Shown here: positions 1 through 9,432 of the stretch, piece by piece | Layout of the letters: each line of letters begins with the position of its first letter | How positions within the stretch are numbered: the stretch's first letter is position 1 | Source of the DNA: G047528255 sp047528255 | GTDB lineage: Bacteria > Bacteroidota > Bacteroidia > Flavobacteriales > Blattabacteriaceae | Direction: 5' to 3' | NCBI GenBank assembly: GCA_047528255.1 | Contig: CP180024.1 | Location: 124,001 to 188,000, forward strand | DNA: 64,000 nucleotides | Made by a program: the position numbers and the translations under genes | Notes under the pieces: model-generated | The model's database searches: none | What the model saw: only the letters and a program-made list of their open reading frames with translations | What the model was told of the DNA's origin: nothing

Positions 1-207
1 GAAAATGCTATTTTTCAAGAACTCATCGAACAAATGGATGTCTCGCTTTTCCAAGAACAACGTGTCATCATCCGAGGATGCAACAAATATCCCGTACCGG
101 AAAACGCTTACGTATTGCTGATTCAAAAATTGCAACCCGTCGTACAGTCTTTGATGTATGGCGAGGCCTGCAGCACCGTGCCTTTATATAAAAGAAAACC
201 GATGTAG
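1..207 (+). CDS. DUF2480 family protein, C-terminal part (5' end outside window)
   Basis: The frame is open from the first base and ends with TAG after 68 codons. It contains the segment VIIRGCNKYPVP and ends STVPLYKRKPM. From memory, this matches the C-terminus of the DUF2480 proteins of Bacteroidota, which end in a GxCSTVPLYKRK-like motif. Function is unknown; the family is cytosolic and nearly confined to Bacteroidota. Only the tail is visible, so the state of the whole gene cannot be judged. An insertion-sequence fragment begins directly after the stop codon, so any native terminator has been lost. Confidence 0.75.
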   Translation, partial: ENAIFQELIEQMDVSLFQEQRVIIRGCNKYPVPENAYVLLIQKLQPVVQSLMYGEACSTVPLYKRKPM

Positions 208-248
208 GGTATAGCCTTTTATTTCCTGGCCTTTTTGATACATTTTTC
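208..248 (-). mobile_element. IS5-family relic, short internal fragment
   Basis: About 40 bp match the internal stretch (TATTCCCTGGCCTTTTTGAT-like) found near the transposase N-terminus of other copies in the window. It abuts the end of the next relic. Confidence 0.6.
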
Positions 249-474
249 GAGGCCATTGTGTTAATGGTTAATTACGATTATTCAGAACCCTAGATGGGAA
301 TAGTTAGAGAAAATGTAGATTTTGCCTTTTACATTGTATTCGAAATACTATTGATTATAAACTAATTAATTATATCTATTTTTATGGACAACGCATAATA
401 ATTCTAAGGGTACGATACAAATTATGTGCCATAGCTTCAATATTTTAAATCCATTCTCTCATGCAACATTCTCG
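249..474 (-). mobile_element. IS5-family relic, 226-bp miniature with both ends
   Basis: The copy starts with GAGGCCATTGTGTTAATGG and ends with CATGCAACATTCTCG, the two ends of the element. The ~1 kb between them is gone, so no transposase remains. It is a MITE-like internal deletion derivative. Confidence 0.8.
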
Positions 475-549
475 AAACATACATTATTATGTATAATAGT
501 AAGATTTGGGTAAAAACGATTACCTTTACGATCGTTTTAAGATAAAATC

Positions 550-1038
550 ATGGTAAAACAAATTTTATCCACGGAAGATGTTAAGAAAAAACTGATCCGT
601 TACTGTAACTTCCAAGAGAGATGCAAACAAGAAATTGAGGAAAAATTAAACCAATTTAATTTGGGTCCTCAAGAAAACGACATTATTTTGAAATACTTGG
701 TTGACCATAATCTTGTCAATGAGGATCGTTTTTCTAAAATTTTCACTTTGAGCAGGATACGTTATAAAAAATGGGGTAAAGAAAAGATAGCTCATGCCCT
801 CAGATCAAAAAGCATCCCCGAAACATTAATCGAAGAAGCGTGGAAAACGATTAACCCGGAAGAATATAAAAAGATGCTTTACTTGCTTATCAAAAAAAAA
901 CTGGGAAAAATTCCCGGAAAATTCACTGTCAGAAAACGTGACCGGATACATCGCTTTCTTATAAGCAAGGGCTATGAGGACACGTTGATCCAAGATACCA
1001 TCCGGGAATATTTCTCATGCCCCATCAAAATCCCGTAA
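550..1038 (+). CDS. recX: Regulatory protein RecX
   Basis: 162 residues, within the usual RecX range. The protein is rich in Lys, Arg and Glu and is made of repeated three-helix units: YCNFQERCKQEIEEKL near residue 18, then DHNLVNEDRFSKIF and the RIRYKKWGKEKIAHAL segment, and a last repeat around KGYEDTLIQDTIREYF. RecX binds RecA filaments and modulates recombination in the cytosol. recA is not in the window. A -7-like TACCTTTA lies at 521-528. The gene is flanked by insertion-sequence remains on both sides, and its reading frame is intact. The start ATG is chosen because the first RecX repeat follows it closely. Confidence 0.85.
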   Translation: MVKQILSTEDVKKKLIRYCNFQERCKQEIEEKLNQFNLGPQENDIILKYLVDHNLVNEDRFSKIFTLSRIRYKKWGKEKIAHALRSKSIPETLIEEAWKTINPEEYKKMLYLLIKKKLGKIPGKFTVRKRDRIHRFLISKGYEDTLIQDTIREYFSCPIKIP

Positions 1039-1169
1039 AACCTCTTTAAATATAACCGATCGCTCCTCCTTGCTATTCATTTTCATTCATTTGATCATTC
1101 AGATGATCGGAAAAGTGGGGGGATACATCTTTTTCGAAAAATGGAAAAAGAAAATGTAATGGGGATATA

Positions 1170-1339
1170 AATTTAAAAAAATTGAAGAAGATTTAATTTC
1201 ATCTTTTAAAGATTTACACGAACAAGCTGTAATGAACATGATCAATGCAGAGTTAGATGCATATTTAGACAATGAAAAGCTTCAAGGAATAAAACAGAAA
1301 ATTATAGCAACGGACACGGAACTAAGAAGATAAAATTGA
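1170..1339 (+). pseudogene. IS256-family (mutator-type) transposase, N-terminal remnant
   Basis: One frame reads EEDLISSFKDLHEQAVMNMI followed by NAELDAYLDNEK. After a one-base shift another frame reads NYSNGHGTKKIKL up to 1338. The ELDxxL...NGxGTKKIK order is that of the N-terminal region of IS256-family transposases of Bacteroidota. The remnant covers only about 50 codons, carries at least one frameshift, and is cut at 1340 by the end of an IS5-family relic. It is the only trace of a second IS family that I see in the window. Confidence 0.6.
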
Positions 1340-1853
1340 GAGAACGTTGCATGAGAGAAGATTCTTAAAATATTTGTAAATCAATATATCGTTTTCTACA
1401 TTTGGAGTAGGAAGTAAAAAAACGCGGATCTATTCTCAGAAGCACCCTACAAATAAGCTTTAGTGAACTATATATGAACGGTTTACCAGAGGGAGGGGTT
1501 TTTCAAAAGGTTAAAAACTTGATCCCACTGGGAAGGAATGGAAAAAGAAATAACAAAAATATATCAAAAAAGTCAGGAAATAAAAAATCAACCTGCTTAC
1601 AGTGGAATATCGTTATTTAAGATGATGCTTTTGAGTCACTAGTATAATCTCAGTGATGTAGGAACGGAAGAATTGCTGAAAGAATCCTTGAGCTGCATGA
1701 ACTTTTTTGCTTTTAGATCTGGAAGATCAGATCCCAGATCGGGCTAGATCCATAATAAGCAAATTAGGATATAAAGCTGGAGAAGTAGTATATGCAGAGA
1801 AAGGTTACCAAGTTCCAGCCAATGTGTCTTACTTTCATAGTGTCGAGGGATAT
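1340..1853 (+). mobile_element. IS5-family relic, 5' part with internal deletion
   Basis: Begins GAGAACGTTGCATGAGAGAAG and includes the degraded transposase N-terminus. It then jumps near 1740 to the region coding the second catalytic Asp (AAAGGTTACCAAGT-like), and is lost after 1853. The terminal GAGACC end is absent. Confidence 0.75.
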
Positions 1854-1901
1854 CTCTGAACTTATCCCTCAGAGGCCCAAGATCCGTTGATTCATATCAT
1901 C

Positions 1902-3293
1902 CTATCTTCCTACCATTTTTTCGGGACGTACCCAAGCGTCGAATTGTTCAGCGGTAAGATGGCCCAATCGTATCGTTTCCTCTCTCAATGTGGTATGGTT
2001 TTTATGCGCTGCTTTGGCGATTTCGGCCGCCTTTTCGTAACCGATGTGCGGATTCAAGGCTGTGACCAACATCAAAGATCGATCGAGCAATTCTTTGATT
2101 CGTTTCGTATTCGGTTCAATACCTGCAGCGCAATGTTTTGTAAACGAGACACAGGCGTCTCCAAGCAATTGAGCCGATTGTAGGAAATTGTAAGCTATCA
2201 CCGGTTTGAATACATTCAATTCATAATGTCCCGATGCTCCCGCTATCGAAATCGTTGTGTCGTTGCCCATCACCTGCGCGCAAACCATGGTTAGCGACTC
2301 ACATTGTGTAGGGTTCACTTTTCCTGGCATGATGGAAGAGCCGGGTTCGTTTTCGGGGATCAAGATCTCTCCGATGCCTGAACGAGGACCGGAGGCCAGC
2401 ATGCGGATGTCATTGGCTATCTTCATCAGAGCTACGGCGAGTTGCTTCAACGCTCCGTGTGAGCCGACCAAAGCGTCGTGAGCGGCCAAAGATTCAAATT
2501 TATTTTCGGAGGTCTTGAAAGGCAAGTTGGTAAATCGTGCGATATAATCGGCAACTTTTACATCATAACCTTTAGGTGTGTTGAGCCCCGTACCTACAGC
2601 TGTTCCGCCTAAGGCCAACTCGGAGAGATGTTCCAAACTGTTTTTGAGTGCTTTCAGGCCGTGATTGAGTTGAGAAACGTAGCCCGAAAATTCTTGTCCG
2701 AGTGTCAGGGGGGTAGCGTCCATCAGATGGGTACGGCCAATTTTGACTACTTCTTTGAAGTCTTCGGATTTTAGCTTCAGAGTGTCGCGAAGTTGTTCTA
2801 TCCCGGGGATGCTCACTTCTACCAGTTTTTTGTAGGCGGCGATATTCATCGCTGTGGGATAAGTATCGTTGGAAGATTGAGATTTGTTTACGTCGTCATT
2901 AGGGTGGATTACGGAGACCCCTTCGCCGAGCTTGCCTCCGTTCAATACATGTGCTCGATGAGCGATCACTTCGTTGACATTCATGTTGGACTGTGTTCCC
3001 GAACCGGTTTGCCAGATTACTAAAGGGAATTGATCATCAAGCTCGTCGCGAAGAATTTCGTCGCAAACTCGGGCGATTAAAAATTTTTTTTCTTCTCCGA
3101 GCGTTCCCAGATCATGGTTGGTGTGAGCGGCAGCTTTTTTGAGGTAAGCAAACGCTTTAATGATTTCCGAAGGCATGGAAGCTTCGGGGCCTATTTTGAA
3201 GTTGTTGTGCGAACGTTCGGTCTGTGCACCCCAGTATTTGTCGGCGGGCACGAGCACTTCGCCCATAGTGTCTTTTTCTATACGGTAATCCAT
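1902..3293 (-). CDS. fumC: Class II fumarate hydratase
   Basis: 463 residues, the normal length for class II fumarases. It catalyses fumarate to malate in the TCA cycle, in the cytosol and without an iron-sulfur cluster. Conserved blocks are present in order: TGSGTQSNMNVNEV near 96-109, SSNDTYPT near 140, GRTHLMDATPLTLGQE near 186, GGTAVGTGLN near 229, and the superfamily signature GSSIMPGKVNP near 318. The C-terminal region is complete, though the stop lies only about 50 bp from an IS relic. A TAACTTTC -7-like box is found upstream on the minus strand near 3325-3332. Together with sucC and the pyruvate dehydrogenase genes in this window, it points to a retained TCA cycle. Confidence 0.96.
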   Translation of the reverse strand: MDYRIEKDTMGEVLVPADKYWGAQTERSHNNFKIGPEASMPSEIIKAFAYLKKAAAHTNHDLGTLGEEKKFLIARVCDEILRDELDDQFPLVIWQTGSGTQSNMNVNEVIAHRAHVLNGGKLGEGVSVIHPNDDVNKSQSSNDTYPTAMNIAAYKKLVEVSIPGIEQLRDTLKLKSEDFKEVVKIGRTHLMDATPLTLGQEFSGYVSQLNHGLKALKNSLEHLSELALGGTAVGTGLNTPKGYDVKVADYIARFTNLPFKTSENKFESLAAHDALVGSHGALKQLAVALMKIANDIRMLASGPRSGIGEILIPENEPGSSIMPGKVNPTQCESLTMVCAQVMGNDTTISIAGASGHYELNVFKPVIAYNFLQSAQLLGDACVSFTKHCAAGIEPNTKRIKELLDRSLMLVTALNPHIGYEKAAEIAKAAHKNHTTLREETIRLGHLTAEQFDAWVRPEKMVGR

Positions 3294-3382
3294 TGTTTGT
3301 GCGGATTGATTCGTTTCTAATGCCGAAAGTTACGAACTTCCTCTTTTTTCATCGATAGGAGGGTGCTTTTATAAAAAACAGG

Positions 3383-3390
3383 TAATTTTG
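3383..3390 (+). promoter_or_regulatory. Bacteroidota -7 promoter box
   Basis: TAATTTTG matches TAnnTTTG exactly and lies 17 bp before the ATG of the small membrane protein at 3408. No clear -33 TTG was found. Confidence 0.45.
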
Positions 3391-3407
3391 ATGCTAAAAT
3401 AGAGCGT

Positions 3408-3626
3408 ATGACACTCATCGCCCAGTTTCTGGGGTTTTTATTCTTTTTATCTATTGCCATGTCGGGTTTTTGGTGCCTCACCTTTTTGATCTCTATGGTT
3501 CCTTATTGGATTACTGTAGGCTCTGCGGAAATGTATAACAAGATCAATAAAAATATCAACACCGATACGGTACGAAGGAAATTGCTTTCCGAGCAGGAAG
3601 GTGTTATCTTAGTCTGGAAAAAATAA
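3408..3626 (+). CDS. Small membrane protein of unknown function
   Basis: 72 residues. Residues 1-36 are strongly hydrophobic and could form one long or two short membrane segments. The second half is charged (NKINKNINTDTVRRKLLSEQ) and probably cytosolic. I do not recognise the family. Reasons to believe it is a real gene: a perfect TAnnTTTG box sits at the right distance, it is placed divergently from fumC with room for both promoters, and its frame is intact in a region where non-coding DNA decays quickly. No Shine-Dalgarno is visible, which is usual in Bacteroidota. The 185 bp after its stop hold nothing I can identify. Confidence 0.5.
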   Translation: MTLIAQFLGFLFFLSIAMSGFWCLTFLISMVPYWITVGSAEMYNKINKNINTDTVRRKLLSEQEGVILVWKK

Positions 3627-3811
3627 TAGACTCTAAATTCGTCGTGTTAAGAGATAAGACGATTTGTGCAAGTTTTAATTTTAACTGCTCTGCTTTTAAT
3701 CATTCCCAAATACCTAAAGTATTCTACAACATTTTTTTATACATTGAATTTATTTTTTTCTTCTTACGGTTGCCAGTTTCTTCTCCTTTACTCGTATGAA
3801 CTTCAAAAGTT

Positions 3812-4096
3812 AAGACCATTGTGTTAAGGTGGGTTACGTTTATTCAGTCATCCTAGATGGACTTCGTTGGAGACGATGTAGATTTGGTCTTTCACATCGT
3901 ATTCGAAATACTATTAATTCTTTTGTATAGGGTCTTTGATGCCTCGACTATAAAAGTCGAGACACGTTGGCTGTAAATTGGTAACCTTTTTCTGCATATG
4001 CTTTTCTCAGGGGGATATCCTAGTTTGCTTACTAATGACTAGACCACTACTATCATGCTCATTGGCTGCTACCTTATGTACTGCTAGTCTCATTCC
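3812..4096 (-). mobile_element. IS5-family relic, 3' part, interrupted by the next copy
   Basis: Starts AAGACCATTGTGTTAAGG (sense 3' end) and carries degraded codons for the transposase C-terminal half. It stops abruptly at the GAGAATGTTGCATG start of an opposite-facing copy. Confidence 0.8.
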
Positions 4097-5130
4097 GAGA
4101 ATGTTGCATGGCAGAAGGAGTTTAAAATATTTATAAATCAAGATATTGTTTCGTCTATTTGTAGCAGAAAATAAAAAAAGATTTGACTCTATGATCAGAA
4201 GCATCGCGCAAATAAGATTTAGTGAACTGTGTATGAAACTTTCTACCAGAAGGGATGAATTTTTTAAAAGGTTAAACCCATTGATCCACTTGGTATTGGA
4301 TGGAAAAGAAATAAAAAAATATATCAAAAAGTCCAGGGAATAAAAGCCAACCTGACTGCAGTGGAATATCGTTATTTATGATGATACTTTTGAGTCATTA
4401 GTATGATTTCAGTGATGTAGGCATGGAAAAATTGGTAAAAGATTCCATAGGCTATATGCACTTTTGTGGTTTTCGATTGGAAGATCAAATCTCAAATCAT
4501 ACAACTTTATATAGATTTCGCAATGAAATAGTATCTAAAAAGGCATATGAGAACTTACTGAAAAAAATAAAAAAGGAATTAGAAATGCATCAGGCTATAG
4601 TTAAAACAAGAGTGATAGTAGATTCCAGTATTACAGTGAGTTCCTTTGGTCCTAAGGGACTCCTACACTGACGTAGTGTAGGATAGGAAGGAAGAAGAGT
4701 AAAAGCAAATCATTCAAAGAAAGGAAAGGCTAAAAAAAAGAACTAATAAGGAGTAGACACTCAAAGAAAATAGCTCAATAAATCAGGTAAACTCTACTAC
4801 GGATACAAGAATAACATAGGAGTAGATAAAAATGAAATGATACTAGCAGTAGTAGAACGTACTTTTGGAAGTATAAAGAGTTGCCTGGATAAGGCAAGAC
4901 TCGTTACAAAGGGTTAGCTCGTGTGCATGCCCAGCATCTTATGGATGTGCTATGGCTCATAATTTATATCGTTCCTCTGGAATTATTATGTACTGTTTAT
5001 AAAAATAGATGTAATTAATTTATAATCAATAGTATTTCGATTACAATGTGAAATCTTAAATCTACATCATTCTCTAATGAAGCCATCTAGAAGGATGAAT
5101 AAATGTAATCAACCTTAACACAATAGTCTC
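4097..5130 (+). mobile_element. IS5-family relic with both ends, internally deleted
   Basis: Runs from GAGAATGTTGCATGG to CAATAGTCTC, 1034 bp. The N-terminal transposase half is readable with frameshifts. Around 4850 the sequence jumps to the TAGTAGAACGTACTTTTGG segment around the catalytic Glu, skipping the region of the second catalytic Asp. Confidence 0.85.
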
Positions 5131-5247
5131 ACATTAATACCCGATAGGGAATCAAAAGTGTTTTACCGATAACCGATCTTGATAAGATAGCTAATAAGAA
5201 AAAAAGGAAACTTTTACATTTACCTGCTCTAAATAAGCCCTTATTCT

Positions 5248-7710
5248 GTGGATATATTTCATTATGTCGACGTAATACTACCCACACCGTTAGAAGGTAC
5301 TTTCACTTATCATCTGAGTGAAGAGCTCTTTGACACGGTAGAGCCGGGAATGCGTGTAGCTATACCTTTTGGCAGTAATAAGATTTATACAGGTATTGTA
5401 TACAGTAAACATCACGATCGCCCTGAACTTTATAAAACTAAAGAAGTCTATCAAATCTTGGATAAGGTTCCTATAGTGACAAAGCTTCAATTGAAATTTT
5501 GGAAATGGATAGCCTATTATTATATGAGTAGCATCGGACAAGTCTACAAAATAGCGCTGCCTAGCGCCTTTAAAATTGAGAGCGAAACACGTATCAAAGC
5601 CCATAAAAATCTAACAATCAATACTGACAAATTATCCAATGAAAATCTTTTGTTTTGGGAAACTTTACAACGAAAAAGCAGCCTCAACGTGCAAGAGGCC
5701 TCTCTGATTATAGCTTCTAAAAACACACTCTCAACGATAAAAAAATTTTTAGACAACGGTTGGATACAACTTGAAGAACAACTCGTAGAAAAATACCGTA
5801 CCAAAAAGGAATCTTACGTCTTTCTACACCCTCGATTGGAAGATGACGCTGCAGAACAAGCCCATATATTCCATTCATTGGAGAGATCCCCCCAACAGAG
5901 AAAACTCCTCCTGGCCTTTTTCTATTTGAAAGCCAGGCTGCAAAAACCCGTCTTGTTGAAAAACTTGCTCGATCAATATTCTAGTCCAAGATCTGCCTTA
6001 AAAGCCTTGACTCAAAAAAAAATCTTGGAAGTTCGTTCCCTGAATGTAGACTTCTGTTTACATTCCGGATATGCTCCCGATCAGACTCCTCAGACACTAA
6101 CAAACTCGCAAGAGATTGCTTACCGGGAAATCTCGTCACAATTTGAAACCAAAGACACGGTAGTCTTACACGGCATCACCTCGATCGGCAAAACTGAGAT
6201 CTACGTACGACTTATCCAAGAAGTACTCTATCAAGGACTTAGAGTATTATACCTACTTCCGGAAATAGCTCTGATGACTCAAATCTTCAGCCGACTCAGG
6301 AGAAACTTTGGAGACCGGATCGGACTATACCACTCGAAATACGATCAAAATCAACGCGTAGAACTCTGGAAAAAAACACTGCAAGGAGCCTACCCCATAA
6401 TCTTAGGAGCAAGATCAGCTCTGTTTTTACCACTTGAAAAAGTCGGGCTGATAATTATCGACGAGGAACATGATACTGCCTTCAAGCAACGGGATACGGC
6501 ACCACACTACCACGCACGCGACGCCGCACTAGTTTGGGCTAAAATGCAAGGAGCCAAATGCCTTTTGGGGTCAGCGACACCTTCGTTAGAGAGCTATCAT
6601 AACGCACAGACCGAAAAATACGGCTGGGTAACTTTAAATGAAAGCTATCGTGATAGTAAACCTCCACTCATTCAAACAATCAACTTAAAAGAAGCCCACC
6701 GTAAGAAACAAATGCAAGGCCTTTTCAGTAGAGATTTGATATCCGCTATGCAACAAACATTGGAAGAAAAAAAACAAATCATCCTCTTTCAAAACCGCAG
6801 AGGCTATGCCCCCGTCATACAGTGTCAAAACTGCGGACACATCTCCCAGTGCCGGAATTGCGACGTATCTCTTACCTATCATCAGGTCCGATCTGCCATG
6901 GTGTGTCACTATTGCAATTATACACACCCCAAGCCCAAACTCTGTTTTTCCTGCCACAGCAGTGATCTCGACATGAAAGGCTTCGGAACCGAACAAGTCG
7001 AAGAGCAAGTCCGACTCTATTTTCCGGAGGTCAAAGTAGCTCGGATGGATGCTGACGCCATGCGTAGAAAGTTTGCTTATGAAAAACTGATCAAAGCCTT
7101 TGAAGCACAAGAAATCGATGTGCTCGTAGGAACACAAATGGTAACTAAAGACTTGTATTTTAAAGCCGTCTATTTGTTCGGAGTGATCCAAGCCGATCAA
7201 CTGCTTTCTCAACCGGATTTCCGTGCGCACGAACGAGCATTCCAAATCTTGATCCAAGTGGCGGGAAGGACAAACAGAAAAAAGGAACAAGGCAAAGTTC
7301 TCATCCAAAGCTTCCAATCGGAACACTCCATCTTAGAAAAAGTTGCCCGATATGATTACGATGCCATGTGCCAAAGCATCTTGAGCGAACGAAAAAAATT
7401 CCTTTATCCCCCCTATTGTAAGATGATTCTCTTGATTTTCAAACATCAAAACTTTGAAAAACTCTCCATTGCCGTACAACACTTGACGGAACAATTACGT
7501 CCTCGCTTTCGGGAAGGTTTGCTTGGGCCTAGGATTCCATCGATCGGAAAAATACGGAATGAACACTTGAAAGAAATTTTGATCAAAATACACCCCGAAT
7601 TACATTCTTTGTCTCAAAGCCGTGCATTCATCCAAAATGTTTTATTGAATTTCTACACTGTGAAAGCCTATCGTTCTATTAAATTGACGATCGATGTAGA
7701 CCCCGCATGA
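5248..7710 (+). CDS. priA: Primosomal protein N' (PriA helicase), helicase motifs altered
   Basis: 820 residues, typical for Bacteroidota PriA. It restarts stalled replication forks by loading the replicative helicase. The start is GTG, followed by the PriA N-terminal fork-binding domain (PTPLEGTFTYHLSEEL). Walker A GITSIGKT lies near 309-316 and the DEEH box near 405-408. The eight-cysteine zinc region (CQNC, CRNC, CHYC, CFSC) spans about 525-570. Motif V reads TKDLYF near 633, where TKGLDF is usual, and motif VI reads QVAGRTNR near 670, where QVAGRAGR is usual. The frame is intact, so the protein is probably made, but unwinding may be impaired. A TACATTTA -7-like box lies at 5215-5222. IS relics lie on both sides. 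Confidence 0.93.
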   Translation: MDIFHYVDVILPTPLEGTFTYHLSEELFDTVEPGMRVAIPFGSNKIYTGIVYSKHHDRPELYKTKEVYQILDKVPIVTKLQLKFWKWIAYYYMSSIGQVYKIALPSAFKIESETRIKAHKNLTINTDKLSNENLLFWETLQRKSSLNVQEASLIIASKNTLSTIKKFLDNGWIQLEEQLVEKYRTKKESYVFLHPRLEDDAAEQAHIFHSLERSPQQRKLLLAFFYLKARLQKPVLLKNLLDQYSSPRSALKALTQKKILEVRSLNVDFCLHSGYAPDQTPQTLTNSQEIAYREISSQFETKDTVVLHGITSIGKTEIYVRLIQEVLYQGLRVLYLLPEIALMTQIFSRLRRNFGDRIGLYHSKYDQNQRVELWKKTLQGAYPIILGARSALFLPLEKVGLIIIDEEHDTAFKQRDTAPHYHARDAALVWAKMQGAKCLLGSATPSLESYHNAQTEKYGWVTLNESYRDSKPPLIQTINLKEAHRKKQMQGLFSRDLISAMQQTLEEKKQIILFQNRRGYAPVIQCQNCGHISQCRNCDVSLTYHQVRSAMVCHYCNYTHPKPKLCFSCHSSDLDMKGFGTEQVEEQVRLYFPEVKVARMDADAMRRKFAYEKLIKAFEAQEIDVLVGTQMVTKDLYFKAVYLFGVIQADQLLSQPDFRAHERAFQILIQVAGRTNRKKEQGKVLIQSFQSEHSILEKVARYDYDAMCQSILSERKKFLYPPYCKMILLIFKHQNFEKLSIAVQHLTEQLRPRFREGLLGPRIPSIGKIRNEHLKEILIKIHPELHSLSQSRAFIQNVLLNFYTVKAYRSIKLTIDVDPA

Positions 7711-7712
7711 TC

Positions 7713-7818
7713 TCAGACAACGGCGTTGTGGTTGATATCCCATCCTTTTTTACAGGTTTTTCGTAGGGCCATTTTCTCACTCAACCATTTTTTGAACTTG
7801 ATAAAAGCTAATAGACTC
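7713..7818 (-). pseudogene. C-terminal remnant of an unidentified gene, cut by an insertion sequence
   Basis: On the minus strand an open frame runs from the IS border at 7818 to TGA at 7713. It contains FKKWLSEKMALRKTCKKGW and ends DINHNAVV. The composition looks like real protein, and the frame sits convergent to priA where a neighbouring gene's end would be expected. The 5' part is absent and I do not recognise the family. It could be chance, since it is only about 34 codons. Confidence 0.35.
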
Positions 7819-7851
7819 GAGAATGTTGCATGAGAGAAGGGGGGCCTATTT
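7819..7851 (+). mobile_element. IS5-family relic, left end of an interrupted outer copy
   Basis: GAGAATGTTGCATGAGAGAAGG, then a break at the start of an inverted copy. The matching right end is at 8862-8934. Confidence 0.7.
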
Positions 7852-8861
7852 GAGACCATTGTGTTAATAGTGAATTACGTTTATTCTAGGAATCCTAGAT
7901 GGGATCCGTTAGAGAAGAGGTAGGTTTAGTGTTTCACATTGTATTCGAAAATCATTGATTATTAATTAATTATATTTGTTTTTATAAACAGCTTATAATA
8001 ATGCCTGGGGAACCATACAAATTATGATTCATAGCCTCCATAAGAGGTTGGATATGTACACGAGCTAATATTTTGTAACGAGCCTTTTTTGAAACCAAAC
8101 CTACGGCTAATATCATTCTATTTTTATCCCCCTATAGGCTTCTTGTATCTGTAGTAGAGTTTACCAGATTTTTTAAGCCATTTTCCTTGAGTGTCTACTT
8201 CTTATTGATCTCTTTTATTCCCTTGCATTTCTTTGACTGATTTACTTTTCCTCCTTTTCCTTTCGATCCTACCACTACGTAGGTAGGATCCCTCTTTGGA
8301 GCAAAGAGGAGTCACTGTAATACTAGCATCTACTATCATTCCTGTTTTAACTATCGCCTGATGCTTTTTTAATTCCTTATTGATCTCTTTCAGTAAGAGC
8401 TCATATGCCTTTTTGGCGACTATTTCATTGCAAAACCTGCATAGAGAATCATATAATCTGGGATCTGATATTCCAATCAAAAAAAAACAAAATAGCATGT
8501 AGCCTATGGAATCTTTTACAAATTCTTTCGTTCCTATATCACTGATATTATACTAGTATCCTCAAATACATCATCCTTAAATAACGATATTCCACTGTAA
8601 GCGGGTTGGCTTTTTATTCCCTGGCCTTTTTGATATATTTTTCTTATTTCTTTCTCCATCCATTTTCCAGTGTATCACTGGTGCTTAACCTTTTGAAAAA
8701 ATCACTCCTTCTGGTAAAACGTCCATATATAGTTAACTAAAACTTAGTTAGTGCAGTTCTTCTGAGCATAGATCCGAATTTTTTATTTTCCTACTCCAAG
8801 TATACTAAACAATATATTTATTTACAAATATTTTAACCTCCTTTTCTCATGCAACGTTTTC
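7852..8861 (-). mobile_element. IS5-family relic with both ends, nested, internally deleted
   Basis: 1010 bp from GAGACCATTGTG to CATGCAACGTTTTC. On the minus strand 8202-8498 still reads part of the transposase, including IVDASITV with the first catalytic Asp. The segment for the second Asp and the Glu is missing. It sits inside the remains of another copy (7819-7851 and 8862-8934). Confidence 0.85.
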
Positions 8862-8934
8862 AAATCTAGATTGTCTCCAACGAAGCCATCTAGGATAGTT
8901 GAATAAACGTAATCCACCTTAAAATAATGGTCTC
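8862..8934 (+). mobile_element. IS5-family relic, right end of the interrupted outer copy
   Basis: Matches the last ~75 bp of the element, ending AATAATGGTCTC. It pairs with 7819-7851; the rest of the outer copy has been lost. Confidence 0.7.
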
Positions 8935-9012
8935 TAAACCTATATTCTTATTGATGTAATCATCAATACAAATAGAATAATTGCATTAAAAATATAAAGC
9001 GTTTTTATTATA

Positions 9013-9432
9013 TTAACTTATATTTATTTTTATTGTTTTAATCCCTGCTCTATTTAAAAAATACAATCCATTATTATCCCTGTAGATATCTATATACACC
9101 ACTCTTTTGATTCCGGCTTGGTGAATGAGTTTGCTGCATTCTTTGCATGGGGATAGTGTCACATATAGTGTTGCTCCTTTGCAAGATTGTGTAGAGGTGG
9201 CTACTTTGAGTATGGCATTAGCTTCTGCATGTAGTACGTACCATTTAGAATAGCCTTTTTCGTTTTCACAGATGTTCTCGAATCCGCTGGGAGTCCCGTT
9301 ATATCCGTCTGAAATAATCATTCTGTCTTTTACGATAAGGGCTCCTACTTTTTTACGCATGCAAAATGATAGCTTTGCCCACTCCATGGCCATCTTTAAA
9401 TAAGTAGCGTCGTATTTTTTTGTAGTATTCAT
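9013..9432 (-). CDS. dCMP/CMP deaminase family protein
   Basis: 139 residues, the usual size of zinc-dependent (d)CMP deaminases. It deaminates dCMP to dUMP for dTTP synthesis in the cytosol. The catalytic signature HAEANAI (His ligand and catalytic Glu) is near residue 68. The zinc cysteine motif SPCKECSKL is near 94-100. The N-terminal block WAKLSFCMRKKVGALIVKD is typical. A TAAATTCG box upstream resembles the -7 element. The gene is flanked by relics on both sides. The dCMP deaminase assignment rests on size and the SGFENICENEKG insert typical of that subgroup; ComEB-like naming is equally possible. Confidence 0.88.
   Translation of the reverse strand: MNTTKKYDATYLKMAMEWAKLSFCMRKKVGALIVKDRMIISDGYNGTPSGFENICENEKGYSKWYVLHAEANAILKVATSTQSCKGATLYVTLSPCKECSKLIHQAGIKRVVYIDIYRDNNGLYFLNRAGIKTIKINIS

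Noticed and set aside
4007..4327. Minus-strand frame across the junction of two IS copies
   Set aside because: It joins the antisense of one copy with the sense of another; it is a chance fusion without a start context.
6685..7326. Open frame of 213 codons on the minus strand opposite priA
   Set aside because: Antisense shadow of a conserved gene. It has no recognisable motif, and its composition mirrors the priA codons.
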